DNA of 64,000 nt from Cupriavidus sp. EM10 (GCF_018729255.1 NZ_CP076060.1:1054001-1118000); one strand, 5' to 3'; shown: positions 55,982 through 63,057, counted from the stretch's first letter. The notes: generated by a model from the sequence alone, not told the origin. Program-made: numbers and translations.

Positions 55982-56806
55982 TCAGGCGGCGCGTGCGGAC
56001 ATCACCGCATCCGGGTAGGCTTCCACGCCGGGCAGCTTCATGGCGTCCTTCTGAGCCTTGGCCAACTGGTTTAGCGCCGACTGATTGATGTCCAGCAGGT
56101 GTTGGTGCTCTGGATGCTCGGCGATGAAACGAATCAGAGCCATCTTGTCGGTGCAGCGAGCCTTCCAATTCTGGCGAGTGGACAGGCCGGAGATTTTCGG
56201 CGCGGCGGTGGCGATCGGTACCGGTGCAGCAACAACCATTTCGGCGGTAATGGCGATCGCTTCGGCCTCTGCAGCGCCCGCCGCAACAGTGTTCTCGGCT
56301 CGGATCGCCAGTTCTTCGGCCTTCACGTTGTCGCCGGCCGCTGCTGCGGCTTCCGCTTCTTTTGCGATTAGGTCGGCCTCTTCCTTTGCCTTCCGAGCCG
56401 CTTCTCGGGCCTCGGCCTCGATACGCTCACGCTCTTCGCGTGCTTTCCGCTCTGCTTCGCGGCGCGCTTCCTCGGCCTTGCGCTGCTGCTCGCGGTCATA
56501 GGTCAGCATCGCGCCTTTCAGGGTGGACTCGGCCTGTTCAAGATAGGTAGCCGGCGCGCGGAACAGATTGTTCACCGCTTTGACGGCTTGGTTCAGGGGC
56601 CCAGTGATCGCAGTGCGCTTTTCCTCGACGCTTTTGGCCAGTGCCTTGACTGCCCGGAGGTCTTCAGCGGCTAGTTCGTACATCGTTGGGCTGTCGATCG
56701 AATAGCCCTGTGCTGAGGTCAGCAACCTCTGTGCCTTCGTGCCCATGAGGAGGGCGTCGCTCGCATCATAGGCGACGCTGCCCTGGGCGTTGGTGGTGTC
56801 GGTCAT
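55982..56806 (-). CDS. Coiled-coil phage protein
   Basis: A 274-residue protein with a long charged coiled coil (about 110-190, alternating Ala, Glu, Arg, Lys) and a C-terminal globular part with W-K-A-R-C. The start ATG 56806 has AAGGA upstream; an earlier TTG is less likely. It lies in the recombination block next to a nuclease gene; similar coiled-coil proteins occur next to Bet genes in other phages. The function is not established. Confidence 0.7.
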   Translation of the reverse strand: MTDTTNAQGSVAYDASDALLMGTKAQRLLTSAQGYSIDSPTMYELAAEDLRAVKALAKSVEEKRTAITGPLNQAVKAVNNLFRAPATYLEQAESTLKGAMLTYDREQQRKAEEARREAERKAREERERIEAEAREAARKAKEEADLIAKEAEAAAAAGDNVKAEELAIRAENTVAAGAAEAEAIAITAEMVVAAPVPIATAAPKISGLSTRQNWKARCTDKMALIRFIAEHPEHQHLLDINQSALNQLAKAQKDAMKLPGVEAYPDAVMSARAA

Positions 56807-56832
56807 TTCGGATTCCTTCGGTATAGCCGCGT

Positions 56833-57417
56833 TCAAGCGGCATGCTTGTTCTTAAAGCGATGCAGGGCCAGGCAGCCAAGGAAGACCTGCCAGTCTTCAG
56901 GATCGGTCATTTCGTGCAGACGGTACGTCGCGTCGTCGCGCAATTCGATCGCATACCGCCCCTCGATGCGCTTGCCTGTGGCCTTCTCAACGGCGTTCTT
57001 GTAAGCGGCGGTCTGCGGGCCGTAGCTCGGGTACATGGCACCCGTCTTCAGATCAAAGACGGATCGCTTACCGTCGAGAATCACAAGGCGGTCATAGGTT
57101 CCTGCATAACGATGCACCGGGTGATAGACGCGCTCTTCCATGCCCAGGATCTCGAACGGCAGTTCCGCGCGCAGCCGAATCCAAGCGTCCAGGTAAGGGC
57201 GAACCACTGGGGCGACGCTGTCTTCGTCCAATTCCCCCAAGTCATAGAGTTCAGTTGCCTTGTGAACTGCCGTGCCGAGCTGGCGCTTGTACTCGAGCGT
57301 CGCAACCGGGATCATCGACAGGTCGTTGAGTGGCGACAGAATCTGCGTCACGCTTGGGATAATTGCGCCATCGAACCGGTACGTGTGCGAGGCTTCGTCA
57401 AAAAGGAGCGCGGACAT
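56833..57417 (-). CDS. PD-(D/E)XK nuclease family protein
   Basis: A 194-residue protein with the core D-x(n)-D-L-K-T (in V-F-D-L-K-T-G) of PD-(D/E)XK nucleases and a preceding G-T-Y-D-R-L-V. Together with bet directly upstream it forms a probable exonuclease/annealase pair (lambda exo/Red-beta or RecE/RecT type). Its ATG overlaps the bet stop. Confidence 0.82.
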   Translation of the reverse strand: MSALLFDEASHTYRFDGAIIPSVTQILSPLNDLSMIPVATLEYKRQLGTAVHKATELYDLGELDEDSVAPVVRPYLDAWIRLRAELPFEILGMEERVYHPVHRYAGTYDRLVILDGKRSVFDLKTGAMYPSYGPQTAAYKNAVEKATGKRIEGRYAIELRDDATYRLHEMTDPEDWQVFLGCLALHRFKNKHAA

Positions 57418-58384
57418 CAGCAGTTCTCCCTGACAAAGTCCTGCAGGGCCACGAAACCGTCACGAGTCAGTCCGTCCAGCGATTCCGGAGTAGACAAGCC
57501 CAGCGCCTTCAGCGCACCGTCGATACTCATTTCAGCGCCTGCCAGCTTGTTGCGCACCCATTGCTTTTCGCCCTCGGTGGCCAACTCGCTTGATTCCACG
57601 TCTTCAACCTCTGCCGATTTCTGAGCGCGACGATTCGCCTGCTCCGAGGCATGGCGCTCGACAAGCTCCGCCTGTTGTTGGACGGCGGCCGGTTGCTGGA
57701 TCGTCACCGCTTCCTGTTGCTGGATCTGCTTTGCCTTAGCCTGTGGCATGGCGACAACCGTGCCAGATGCGGGGCGTGCAACTTCTGCTGCCCCATGTCG
57801 CGTTCCATGATGCGTTGGGCCTCGTCCTCGTCGTAGATCCCGGCGAAGCCAAAGGCGAGGCGAGCCGACTGGATCAGCGACTTGTGTCGGTGCATTCGTT
57901 TCGGGTGGGTGTCCCATGGCGTTGCGAAGTTGAGTTCGCGGACCACCTCGTCGAAGTACTCCCGCACTGCGGTGGGTCGGGTGCGGTCCTTGCGATGGAT
58001 CACGCATTCGATCCAAAGGAAGGACAACTTACCTTTGTGCTGGGCCGTCTCAGGCGAATAGATGAACTCCTGCCCGTCAAATTGAGGGTGTTCATTGATG
58101 ATCCGCGCCCAACCGTCGACACTGACGACGGGCACGATGCCGTTGTTCTTGTCCGGATATGCGTAGATCTCTTTCGTGAACGGGTTCAGCCCGTGTTGAT
58201 CGGCAACGATCAGCAGGGCTGCCATTTGCTCATCAGTAATCTGCGCGTCGCCGCGCTGACGGAAGGCGGTAGCCTTCAGGGTTGCCATGAGCTTGTTCGC
58301 GTCAATGCTGTAACGGGATGCGAACTTTGCAACGAGACTTTGGTTTGGGGCCTGGCGTTCGGCCACCGTGGCGGTCTGGGTCAT
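57417..58384 (-). CDS. bet: Bet/RecT single-strand annealing protein, frameshifted as read
   Basis: Annealase of the Bet family. The start (M-T-Q-T-A-T-V) has GAGGAG upstream. The core has A-F-R-Q-R-G-D-A-Q-I-T and Y-P-D-K-N-N-G-I-V-P-V-V-S-V-D-G-W, both diagnostic. The frame changes at GGGG (plus CCCC, about 57792-57795): the N-terminal part goes on nonsensically to 57704, while the proper C-terminal tail (A-A-E-V-A-R-P-A-S-G ... to 57417) is in the -1 frame. Adding one base gives 322 residues. Like the other breaks, this is probably a lost base, although a translational slip on GGG cannot be excluded. Confidence 0.85.
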
Positions 58385-58404
58385 CTTCTCCTCGCGGGTC
58401 GGTT

Positions 58405-58451
58405 GCTAACGTGCATGCACATAAGTTAGCAGAACAATAACGTATGCGCAA
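58405..58451 (-). promoter_or_regulatory. bet promoter with operator-like motifs B
   Basis: Leftward promoter: -35 TTGCGC (58446-58451), 17-base spacer, -10 TAACTT (58423-58428). Overlapping motif copies: GCTAACTTATGTGCA (minus, 58416-58430), AATAACGTATGCGCA (plus, 58436-58450), and half-site GCTAACGTGCA (plus, 58405-58415). The arrangement would let a repressor cover both promoter elements. Confidence 0.7.
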
Positions 58452-58465
58452 GAAAGCCGCAAAAA

Positions 58466-58927
58466 TTAGTCGAGTTTGTTAGGCGCCGCACTCCGGGCCA
58501 GTTCGAGACAAGCCGCCACCGCACGCTGGCAAGTCTTCACGTCGAACCGGCCGATCTCGCACTCGTCGTCGGGGATGCCAAGCTTGCCGGCGAGCCAGCG
58601 GACGGCGTCGGCCTTGGTCATGTAGCCGCTCTGCCAGATCCCGCTGAATAACTGTTTGGCCCAGCCGCGCGCCTGGCGGGTGGCGGAGTCGGCCAGCGTC
58701 CCGCGCGGGATTCCCGTCCCTGGGTGCATATCAACGTACGCGCGACACAGCCTATTCCCGCACAGGAAGACCCATGGCCAGTCACCGTGCGGCTTGCCGT
58801 AGACCTCTGCATTGCTGGCGATCAAGACTCGGGCCTCGCACCACGGACAGTGCGTCGGCGCAGGAAGCGGGGCCTGCACACGAGCCACAGCGCGGCGCGA
58901 AGGGTTCCAAGGGGTGAGGGCAGTCAC
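58466..58927 (-). CDS. DUF3268-type zinc-finger phage protein
   Basis: A 153-residue protein with C-P-W-C near residue 27, then P-H-G-D-W-P-W-V-F-L-C-x3-L-C and A-Y-V-D-M-H-P-G-T-G-I-P-x-G-T-L-A-D, which is the DUF3268 zinc-finger pattern. It starts at GTG 58927, overlapping the previous stop (GTGA). The role in phage is not known. Separated from bet by the promoter region. Confidence 0.78.
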   Translation of the reverse strand: MTALTPWNPSRRAVARVQAPLPAPTHCPWCEARVLIASNAEVYGKPHGDWPWVFLCGNRLCRAYVDMHPGTGIPRGTLADSATRQARGWAKQLFSGIWQSGYMTKADAVRWLAGKLGIPDDECEIGRFDVKTCQRAVAACLELARSAAPNKLD

Positions 58928-59328
58928 AGTTGTCCCTCTGTCACGATGCCGACCAGCGCGCTGTCGAGCAGATAGCCATAGGTGCGCAACTGCTGGGCCA
59001 ATGCATAGCGCTCAGCGGGGCCGTGCGTCTTCCACATGCAGCAGTCTACGGCTTCTTCGTAGTCGTCGTTTGCGCTGCCGCAGCACGGGCACCGCACTTC
59101 GCCCGTTTCGAGCAGCATGTCGCCGCATCCGACTGCCTCATCCTCTTCCTGGCAGCACTCGGCCGCGGCATCTTCTTCGTCATGCAGCTCGTAGCATTCG
59201 GTGCATCGCCACATGACGACTTCCTCTGGCGTCCGACGGGTGCGCTTTTTTTCAGGCCCCTCGACCGGTGCAAACACGGTGATGGGCGGCTCCATGTCGA
59301 TAGGACGGGGTAAGCGGACGGTCAGCAT
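58924..59328 (-). CDS. Cys-rich zinc-ribbon-like phage protein
   Basis: A 134-residue protein with several Cys pairs (W-R-C-T-E-C, E-C-C-Q-E, C-P-C-C-G, D-C-C), suggesting one or two zinc ribbons. GGAGGA precedes the ATG at 59328. I recognise no named family. Coupled to the downstream gene by GTGA. Confidence 0.68.
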   Translation of the reverse strand: MLTVRLPRPIDMEPPITVFAPVEGPEKKRTRRTPEEVVMWRCTECYELHDEEDAAAECCQEEDEAVGCGDMLLETGEVRCPCCGSANDDYEEAVDCCMWKTHGPAERYALAQQLRTYGYLLDSALVGIVTEGQL

Positions 59329-59330
59329 CT

Positions 59331-59939
59331 TCAATCCTCCGCATCGCCGCGATACGCCGCCCACGCATCTTGATCGCATTGGGAGACCCAGACGCCGTCG
59401 CCCAACCTCCAGGTGGCGGCATACTCCCCGCCGGGGAAGGTGAACGCGGCCGAACAGTGGCCGTCACGGTGCTCGATGCGGTCGCCGTAGACGTGGACAT
59501 GGGTTGCTGTCGAACCAGGGAACTTGGTCTCCACGAGTTCGATCAGAGCCGCTTCAGCGGCCCGGCGCCCGCGCCGGCGGGCGGCTTCGATGGCCGCGCA
59601 AGACTTGCTGCAATAGACGAATCGTCCGCGCTCGACGGGGGCCGACTCGGAGCAGGTATCGAAGTGCGGATCGGGCTCGACATCGTACATGTCCTCGTCA
59701 ACCCGGCAACCGCAGTGGAAGCACTCGTAGTGCCATCCATGGGCGATCAGTGCGAGCGGAGGCACAGGGCCTGGCGCGTACTGATCCAGGCCGGGCTTGC
59801 GGCGGCAGTGGTCGACGTCTTCCCACTCGCAATTGCATTCGTTCGCGCCCTCGCGGCGCGCCGTGGCCGAGTTCGTGGCGAAGACTATCGCCCAGTTGTC
59901 GTCGCCATCGTAGACCTCATATGCTTTGAGCGGTTTCAT
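59331..59939 (-). CDS. Cys/His-containing phage protein, unknown
   Basis: A 202-residue protein with possible zinc ligands in N-E-C-N-C-E-W, H-Y-E-C-F-H-C-G-C-R and Y-C-S-K-S-C. AGGA precedes the ATG, which overlaps the reverse-transcriptase stop (ATGA), so it is cotranscribed with the DGR genes. The function is unknown; it may or may not take part in the retroelement. Confidence 0.68.
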   Translation of the reverse strand: MKPLKAYEVYDGDDNWAIVFATNSATARREGANECNCEWEDVDHCRRKPGLDQYAPGPVPPLALIAHGWHYECFHCGCRVDEDMYDVEPDPHFDTCSESAPVERGRFVYCSKSCAAIEAARRRGRRAAEAALIELVETKFPGSTATHVHVYGDRIEHRDGHCSAAFTFPGGEYAATWRLGDGVWVSQCDQDAWAAYRGDAED

Positions 59940-61288
59940 GCAACGTCCTTTCGACGATAGACCTTAGTCAGATCCGATTTGACGGAATGCCCCCGTCGGC
60001 GGGCGATGTTGGCGATCTGCGCCTGGTTGTCGTGACCGCCTGTGGCCTGGCGTACCAAGCCGAGATAGCTATTGGTGGCCGCATAGACTTCATCTGCCGG
60101 CATCTGGCGCAGCCGCCTGGTGGCTTGCTCGACAGTCCTCGGCCTGGTAGTGCGCACCCAAGGACGGATCACCTGGCCGACGAAATCGATGCCACGGTCC
60201 ACCGGTTGCAGGATGGTCTTCGACGGATTCAGCCTCGCCCCAAGGGCGCGCGGTAGAAACGCCGCGATGTCGTCATGGGCGCCATTGAGCCACTGCGGCG
60301 ATTCATGGAGCAGAACGAAGTCGTCCACATACCTTATGTAGTGCCGGGCGCCGACCTGGTGCTTTACGTGCTGGTCAAGGACGTCCAAGTAGACGTTCGC
60401 AAAGAACTGGCTACTGAGATTCCCAATAGGGAGCCCAAGGTGGCTAGGCTGTTCCATCAACCGCTTGTGCGGCGGGACCATCGTCAGCATCGCTGGATCG
60501 CCGCGGTAGACGAAGTTTTCCCGTGGATCGTGCATCAGCACGAGCTCGGTCAACGATCGCCAGAATGGCTCTCGGATCTTCGCAAACAGCAGTTCCCTGA
60601 GTACGTTCTTGTCGATGCTGACGAAGAAGTTGGCTAGATCGCACTTCAGGTAGTGCGCCGGCCGGGACCAGTTCTGCGTGATCGAGCGCACCTTTGCATC
60701 GAGACGACGGGCGGCGTACAGCGTGCCGCGCCCCTTTATGCAGGCGCACGTGTCGGCGATGAAAGCCAGCTCGAACTGCGGGCCAATGCGGTTGTACAAA
60801 AGGTGGTGAACAATGCGGTCGCGGAACTCGGCGGCCCACACTTCGCGCGGCTTTGGCCGCGTGATGACAAAGCACTTCGACCTGCCTGGCGTGTAGCCGC
60901 CGCCGGTCAACTCGTCGAAGAGACTGCGAAGATTGCGCTCCAGGTTGAACTCGAAAGCCAGCGCGCTTGCACTGCTCCGTTTCGTACGGCGGCAATCGAT
61001 ATAGGCTTCGACAAGTTCGAGGAAAGAGAAGGGGGCGCTTTCGTTCCAACCTGCGGACGGCTCGGGCGCGAAGCTCGTTGTTCTGGTTGTTGTTGTTCTG
61101 GTTGCCGTTGTTGAAGTTCTGATACCAAGCCCAGCCGGAAGAGTCGCGCTATCTACGTCGCCCAGCCGATTGCTCAGTTGGGAAACTGCGCCGGACCTGT
61201 TCGCGTCATGGCGAGTGGTTTCCGTTGTGCGCATGGCGGTGGCCTCGTGAGCCAGCGGCGCGACCAGGTTGAAAGATCGCTCAGTCAT
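59936..61288 (-). CDS. Diversity-generating retroelement reverse transcriptase
   Basis: Reverse transcriptase of DGR type. From the ATG at 61288 (overlapping the avd stop as ATGACTGA) it is 450 residues. Residues about 1-80 have no recognised domain and include the frame through the TR; the RT core runs from about residue 85. Motifs: D-L-A-N-F-F-V-S-I-D (217-226), L-G-L-P-I-G-N-L-S-S-Q (about 285-294), and catalytic Y-V-D-D (320-323). The S-Q in I-G-x3-S-Q instead of the retroviral/group II S-P is the DGR hallmark. No maturase or endonuclease domain is seen. A start after the TR has no ATG/GTG/TTG available in frame before the core. Confidence 0.93.
   Translation of the reverse strand: MTERSFNLVAPLAHEATAMRTTETTRHDANRSGAVSQLSNRLGDVDSATLPAGLGIRTSTTATRTTTTRTTSFAPEPSAGWNESAPFSFLELVEAYIDCRRTKRSSASALAFEFNLERNLRSLFDELTGGGYTPGRSKCFVITRPKPREVWAAEFRDRIVHHLLYNRIGPQFELAFIADTCACIKGRGTLYAARRLDAKVRSITQNWSRPAHYLKCDLANFFVSIDKNVLRELLFAKIREPFWRSLTELVLMHDPRENFVYRGDPAMLTMVPPHKRLMEQPSHLGLPIGNLSSQFFANVYLDVLDQHVKHQVGARHYIRYVDDFVLLHESPQWLNGAHDDIAAFLPRALGARLNPSKTILQPVDRGIDFVGQVIRPWVRTTRPRTVEQATRRLRQMPADEVYAATNSYLGLVRQATGGHDNQAQIANIARRRGHSVKSDLTKVYRRKDVA
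61048..61140 (-). repeat. DGR template repeat (TR)
   Basis: 93-bp template. On the minus strand it reads, in the frame of the target genes, W-Y-Q-N-F-N-N-G-N-Q, then four Asn, Q-N-N-E-L-R-A-R-A-V-R-R: ten AAC codons that supply the mutable adenines. It matches the three VRs at both ends: CCGGCTGGGCTTGGT on the 5' side and GAGCTTCGCGCCCGAGCC to CAGGTT on the 3' side. The TR diverges from the VRs right after CAGGTT, as expected for the IMH/IMH* difference. It is presumably transcribed as a non-coding TR RNA. Confidence 0.96.
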
Positions 61289-61655
61289 GACGGCCTTGAC
61301 CTCCATGAAGCGGGCGACTTGCGAACTTTTTCCACCCGTTGGCCTGCTTCCCAATTCCCGTGGTGAGCTCGATTGCCTTGGCATATGCCGGGCGGGAAAT
61401 GATCCGCTTGTCCATTCCCAACCGTAGAAGCAACTCGATAACCTGAAGGCGCTCCAGCAACTCGGTCAAGTGTGGAGACTTGTCGGCGGCGACATTGGCG
61501 CGGAACACCAGCACAAGAATTTCGATGCATTCGGCGTTGATCTTTTCGCCGATACTGCGCTTGAAATCCCGGGCCATGTTCTTGACCAGGTCGGTGACGA
61601 CGTCGAGAAGACCGTACGCCGCCTTATAGATGGGGAGTTGGGTGTGCAGAGCCAC
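61281..61655 (-). CDS. avd: DGR accessory protein Avd (four-helix bundle)
   Basis: A 124-residue, mostly helical, basic protein of the four-helix-bundle/23S-rRNA-intervening-sequence family to which Avd belongs: L-P-I-Y-K-A-A-Y-G-L-L at the start, then R-D-F-K-R-S-I-G-E-K-I near residue 30-40. Avd binds the RT and the template RNA in the BPP-1 system. It starts at GTG 61655 without a clear ribosome site, 14 bases after the last target gene, and its stop overlaps the RT start. The order target-avd-TR-RT is canonical. Confidence 0.92.
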   Translation of the reverse strand: MALHTQLPIYKAAYGLLDVVTDLVKNMARDFKRSIGEKINAECIEILVLVFRANVAADKSPHLTELLERLQVIELLLRLGMDKRIISRPAYAKAIELTTGIGKQANGWKKFASRPLHGGQGRHD

Positions 61656-61669
61656 GGTGGTTCAAATGG

Positions 61670-62131
61670 TTAAATTACTGAAGGAATGAACCTGCGGACG
61701 GCTCGGGCGCGAAGCTCGTTGTCCTGGCCGTAGAAGTCCTGGAGGCCGTAGTAGAAGTCCTGAGACCAAGCCCAGCCGGCGTTTTCGGCGTGCTTTTCGC
61801 CGGACCAGTAAGCGCGTTCGTCGAACTCGCTCTTGAGGTTTGCGAACAGCAACGATTGCTCGCGCCGCGTCGGCAGACTGCCTTGCTGCTCGTCAGCCCA
61901 TTTGCACGCAGCAGCCCAGCTAAAGTCGTTGGCTTGACTCGGCAAGAGGATGAGGTGGTGGCTGAATGCGCCGCTATCGTCGAGGACGATACCTGCGTAA
62001 CGCTCGCCCGGCTTGAGTTGGATGGTCGCGCCGGCCACAGTAAATTCACTGGACGCCTGCTTCTCGAAGGCAGCGATCATGTCGCCGATTCGAGATTGCT
62101 CTGCCTTGATGGCATCAAGCGTGATCTGCAT
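61670..62131 (-). CDS. DGR target protein 1 (C-type-lectin-like variable domain)
   Basis: A 153-residue target, start M-Q-I-T-L-D at 62131 with AAGGAG upstream. The C-terminal half has the DUF1566-like pattern L-P-T-R-R-E-Q-S-L-L-F-A-N and A-Y-W-S-G-E, ending in W-A-W and the variable segment S-Q-D-F-Y-Y-G-L-Q-D-F-Y-G-Q-D-N (from residue 123), then E-L-R-A-R-A-V-R-R. Residues 1-122 are identical to target 2. It has its own tail F-I-P-S-V-I. No signal peptide. The function is unknown; display of a variable binding surface is inferred from other DGRs. Confidence 0.92.
   Translation of the reverse strand: MQITLDAIKAEQSRIGDMIAAFEKQASSEFTVAGATIQLKPGERYAGIVLDDSGAFSHHLILLPSQANDFSWAAACKWADEQQGSLPTRREQSLLFANLKSEFDERAYWSGEKHAENAGWAWSQDFYYGLQDFYGQDNELRARAVRRFIPSVI
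61689..61779 (-). repeat. Variable repeat VR1
   Basis: 91 bp aligned without gaps to the TR. I count 13 differences, all at TR adenines: one A to C in the TAT codon and changes in nine of ten AAC codons. Confidence 0.96.
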
Positions 62132-62201
62132 GCTGTGCTCCTTGTGAAATTGACGAAGGGTTAAATGGGCAACCTGCGGACGGCTCGGGCGCGAAGCTCG
62201 T
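61765..62201. repeat. Tandem duplication, left copy (about 437 bp)
   Basis: By eye identical to 62247-62683, an offset of 482 bp. It spans the constant part of target 1, its leader, the short intergenic region and the fixed end of VR2. Confidence 0.9.
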
Positions 62202-62613
62202 TGTCCTGGGTGTTGCTGCTCTGGGTGCCGCGGCTGAAGCGCTGAAACCAAGCCCAGCCGGCGTTTTCGGCGTGCTTTTCGCCGGACCAGTAAGCGCGTT
62301 CGTCGAACTCGCTCTTGAGGTTTGCGAACAGCAACGATTGCTCGCGCCGCGTCGGCAGACTGCCTTGCTGCTCGTCAGCCCATTTGCACGCAGCAGCCCA
62401 GCTAAAGTCGTTGGCTTGACTCGGCAAGAGGATGAGGTGGTGGCTGAATGCGCCGCTATCGTCGAGGACGATACCTGCGTAACGCTCGCCCGGCTTGAGT
62501 TGGATGGTCGCGCCGGCCACAGTAAATTCACTGGACGCCTGCTTCTCGAAGGCAGCGATCATGTCGCCGATTCGAGATTGCTCTGCCTTGATGGCATCAA
62601 GCGTGATCTGCAT
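62161..62613 (-). CDS. DGR target protein 2 (C-type-lectin-like variable domain)
   Basis: A 150-residue target with the same first 122 residues as target 1. The variable segment is F-Q-R-F-S-R-G-T-Q-S-S-N-T-Q-D-N, followed by E-L-R-A-R-A-V-R-R-L-P-I. The leader with AAGGAG is also duplicated. It shares its stop context and downstream spacer with target 3, which is consistent with origin of this cluster by exchange within VR ends. Confidence 0.92.
   Translation of the reverse strand: MQITLDAIKAEQSRIGDMIAAFEKQASSEFTVAGATIQLKPGERYAGIVLDDSGAFSHHLILLPSQANDFSWAAACKWADEQQGSLPTRREQSLLFANLKSEFDERAYWSGEKHAENAGWAWFQRFSRGTQSSNTQDNELRARAVRRLPI
62171..62261 (-). repeat. Variable repeat VR2
   Basis: 91 bp aligned without gaps to the TR; I count 11 differences, all at TR adenines. 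Confidence 0.96.
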
Positions 62614-62683
62614 GCTGTGCTCCTTGTGAAATTGACGAAGGGTTAAATGGGCAACCTGCGGACGGCTCGGGCGCGAAGCTCGT
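62247..62683. repeat. Tandem duplication, right copy (about 437 bp)
   Basis: Partner of 61765-62201. The identity stops on one side inside VR2 at the first mutable TR position, and on the other side inside VR3 at the last mutable position. Confidence 0.9.
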
Positions 62684-63002
62684 GGTCCTGGCCGTCGTAG
62701 TCCTGGTCGCCGTAGCCGAAGGCCTGATACCAAGCCCAGCCGGAATTGCGGTGATGGACTTCATTGCTCCAGTACCACTCGCCCTTGAACTGGTCACGGA
62801 AGTTGGCCCACAACATGGCCTGCTCGACGCGGGTCGGCAGATCACCGCCAATGGACTTAGCCCATTCCATTTGGGCCTGCCACGTGGCGTCATCGTTGTC
62901 GCCAGGCAGGAGGACCACGTGATGGAAGTCACCGTTCTTGTCGCCGATGGCACCGATGTAGATTTCGCCTTCGGACAGCGGCGGGATTTGCAGTTGCTGC
63001 AT
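62643..63002 (-). CDS. DGR target protein 3 (C-type-lectin-like variable domain)
   Basis: A 119-residue target, related to but clearly diverged from targets 1 and 2, start M-Q-Q-L-Q-I at 63002 with AAGGAG upstream. It has L-P-T-R-V-E-Q-A-M-L-W-A-N and W-Y-W-S-N-E, then W-A-W-Y-Q-A-F-G-Y-G-D-Q-D-Y-D-G-Q-D-H and E-L-R-A-R-A-V-R-R-L-P-I. The 5' flank of its VR is the closest of the three to the TR. It is the first gene of the DGR operon and probably the ancestral target. Confidence 0.92.
   Translation of the reverse strand: MQQLQIPPLSEGEIYIGAIGDKNGDFHHVVLLPGDNDDATWQAQMEWAKSIGGDLPTRVEQAMLWANFRDQFKGEWYWSNEVHHRNSGWAWYQAFGYGDQDYDGQDHELRARAVRRLPI
62653..62745 (-). repeat. Variable repeat VR3
   Basis: 93 bp aligned without gaps to the TR; I count 13 differences, all at TR adenines, with every one of the ten AAC codons changed. 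Confidence 0.96.
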
Positions 63003-63020
63003 ACATGCTCCTTGGGTGAA

Positions 63021-63057
63021 AGAAAAAGCGGCGCCCCTCGGGGTAGTGGGGCACCGC
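63021..63057 (-). terminator. Intrinsic terminator directly upstream of the DGR operon
   Basis: On the minus strand GCGGTGCCCC and GGGGCGCCGC form a 10-bp stem (one G-U pair) with a ten-base loop, then TTTTTC. It ends 19 bases before the target 3 start codon. Confidence 0.8.

Noticed and set aside
59936..61288. The reverse transcriptase as part of a retron or group II intron
   Set aside because: There is no maturase/endonuclease domain, no intron ends and no msr/msd-like inverted repeat; the S-Q motif, Avd and TR/VR point to a DGR.
61670..62733. Longer open frames running from each VR into the next target gene (starting at GTG within the VR)
   Set aside because: They start in variable sequence without ribosome sites; the M-Q-I-T-L-D starts have AAGGAG at the right distance.
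61048..62745. Four similar 90-bp blocks as a CRISPR array or simple tandem repeat
   Set aside because: Spacing is irregular, three blocks are the coding 3' ends of genes, and differences are confined to adenines of one copy, which fits DGR TR/VR and not CRISPR.
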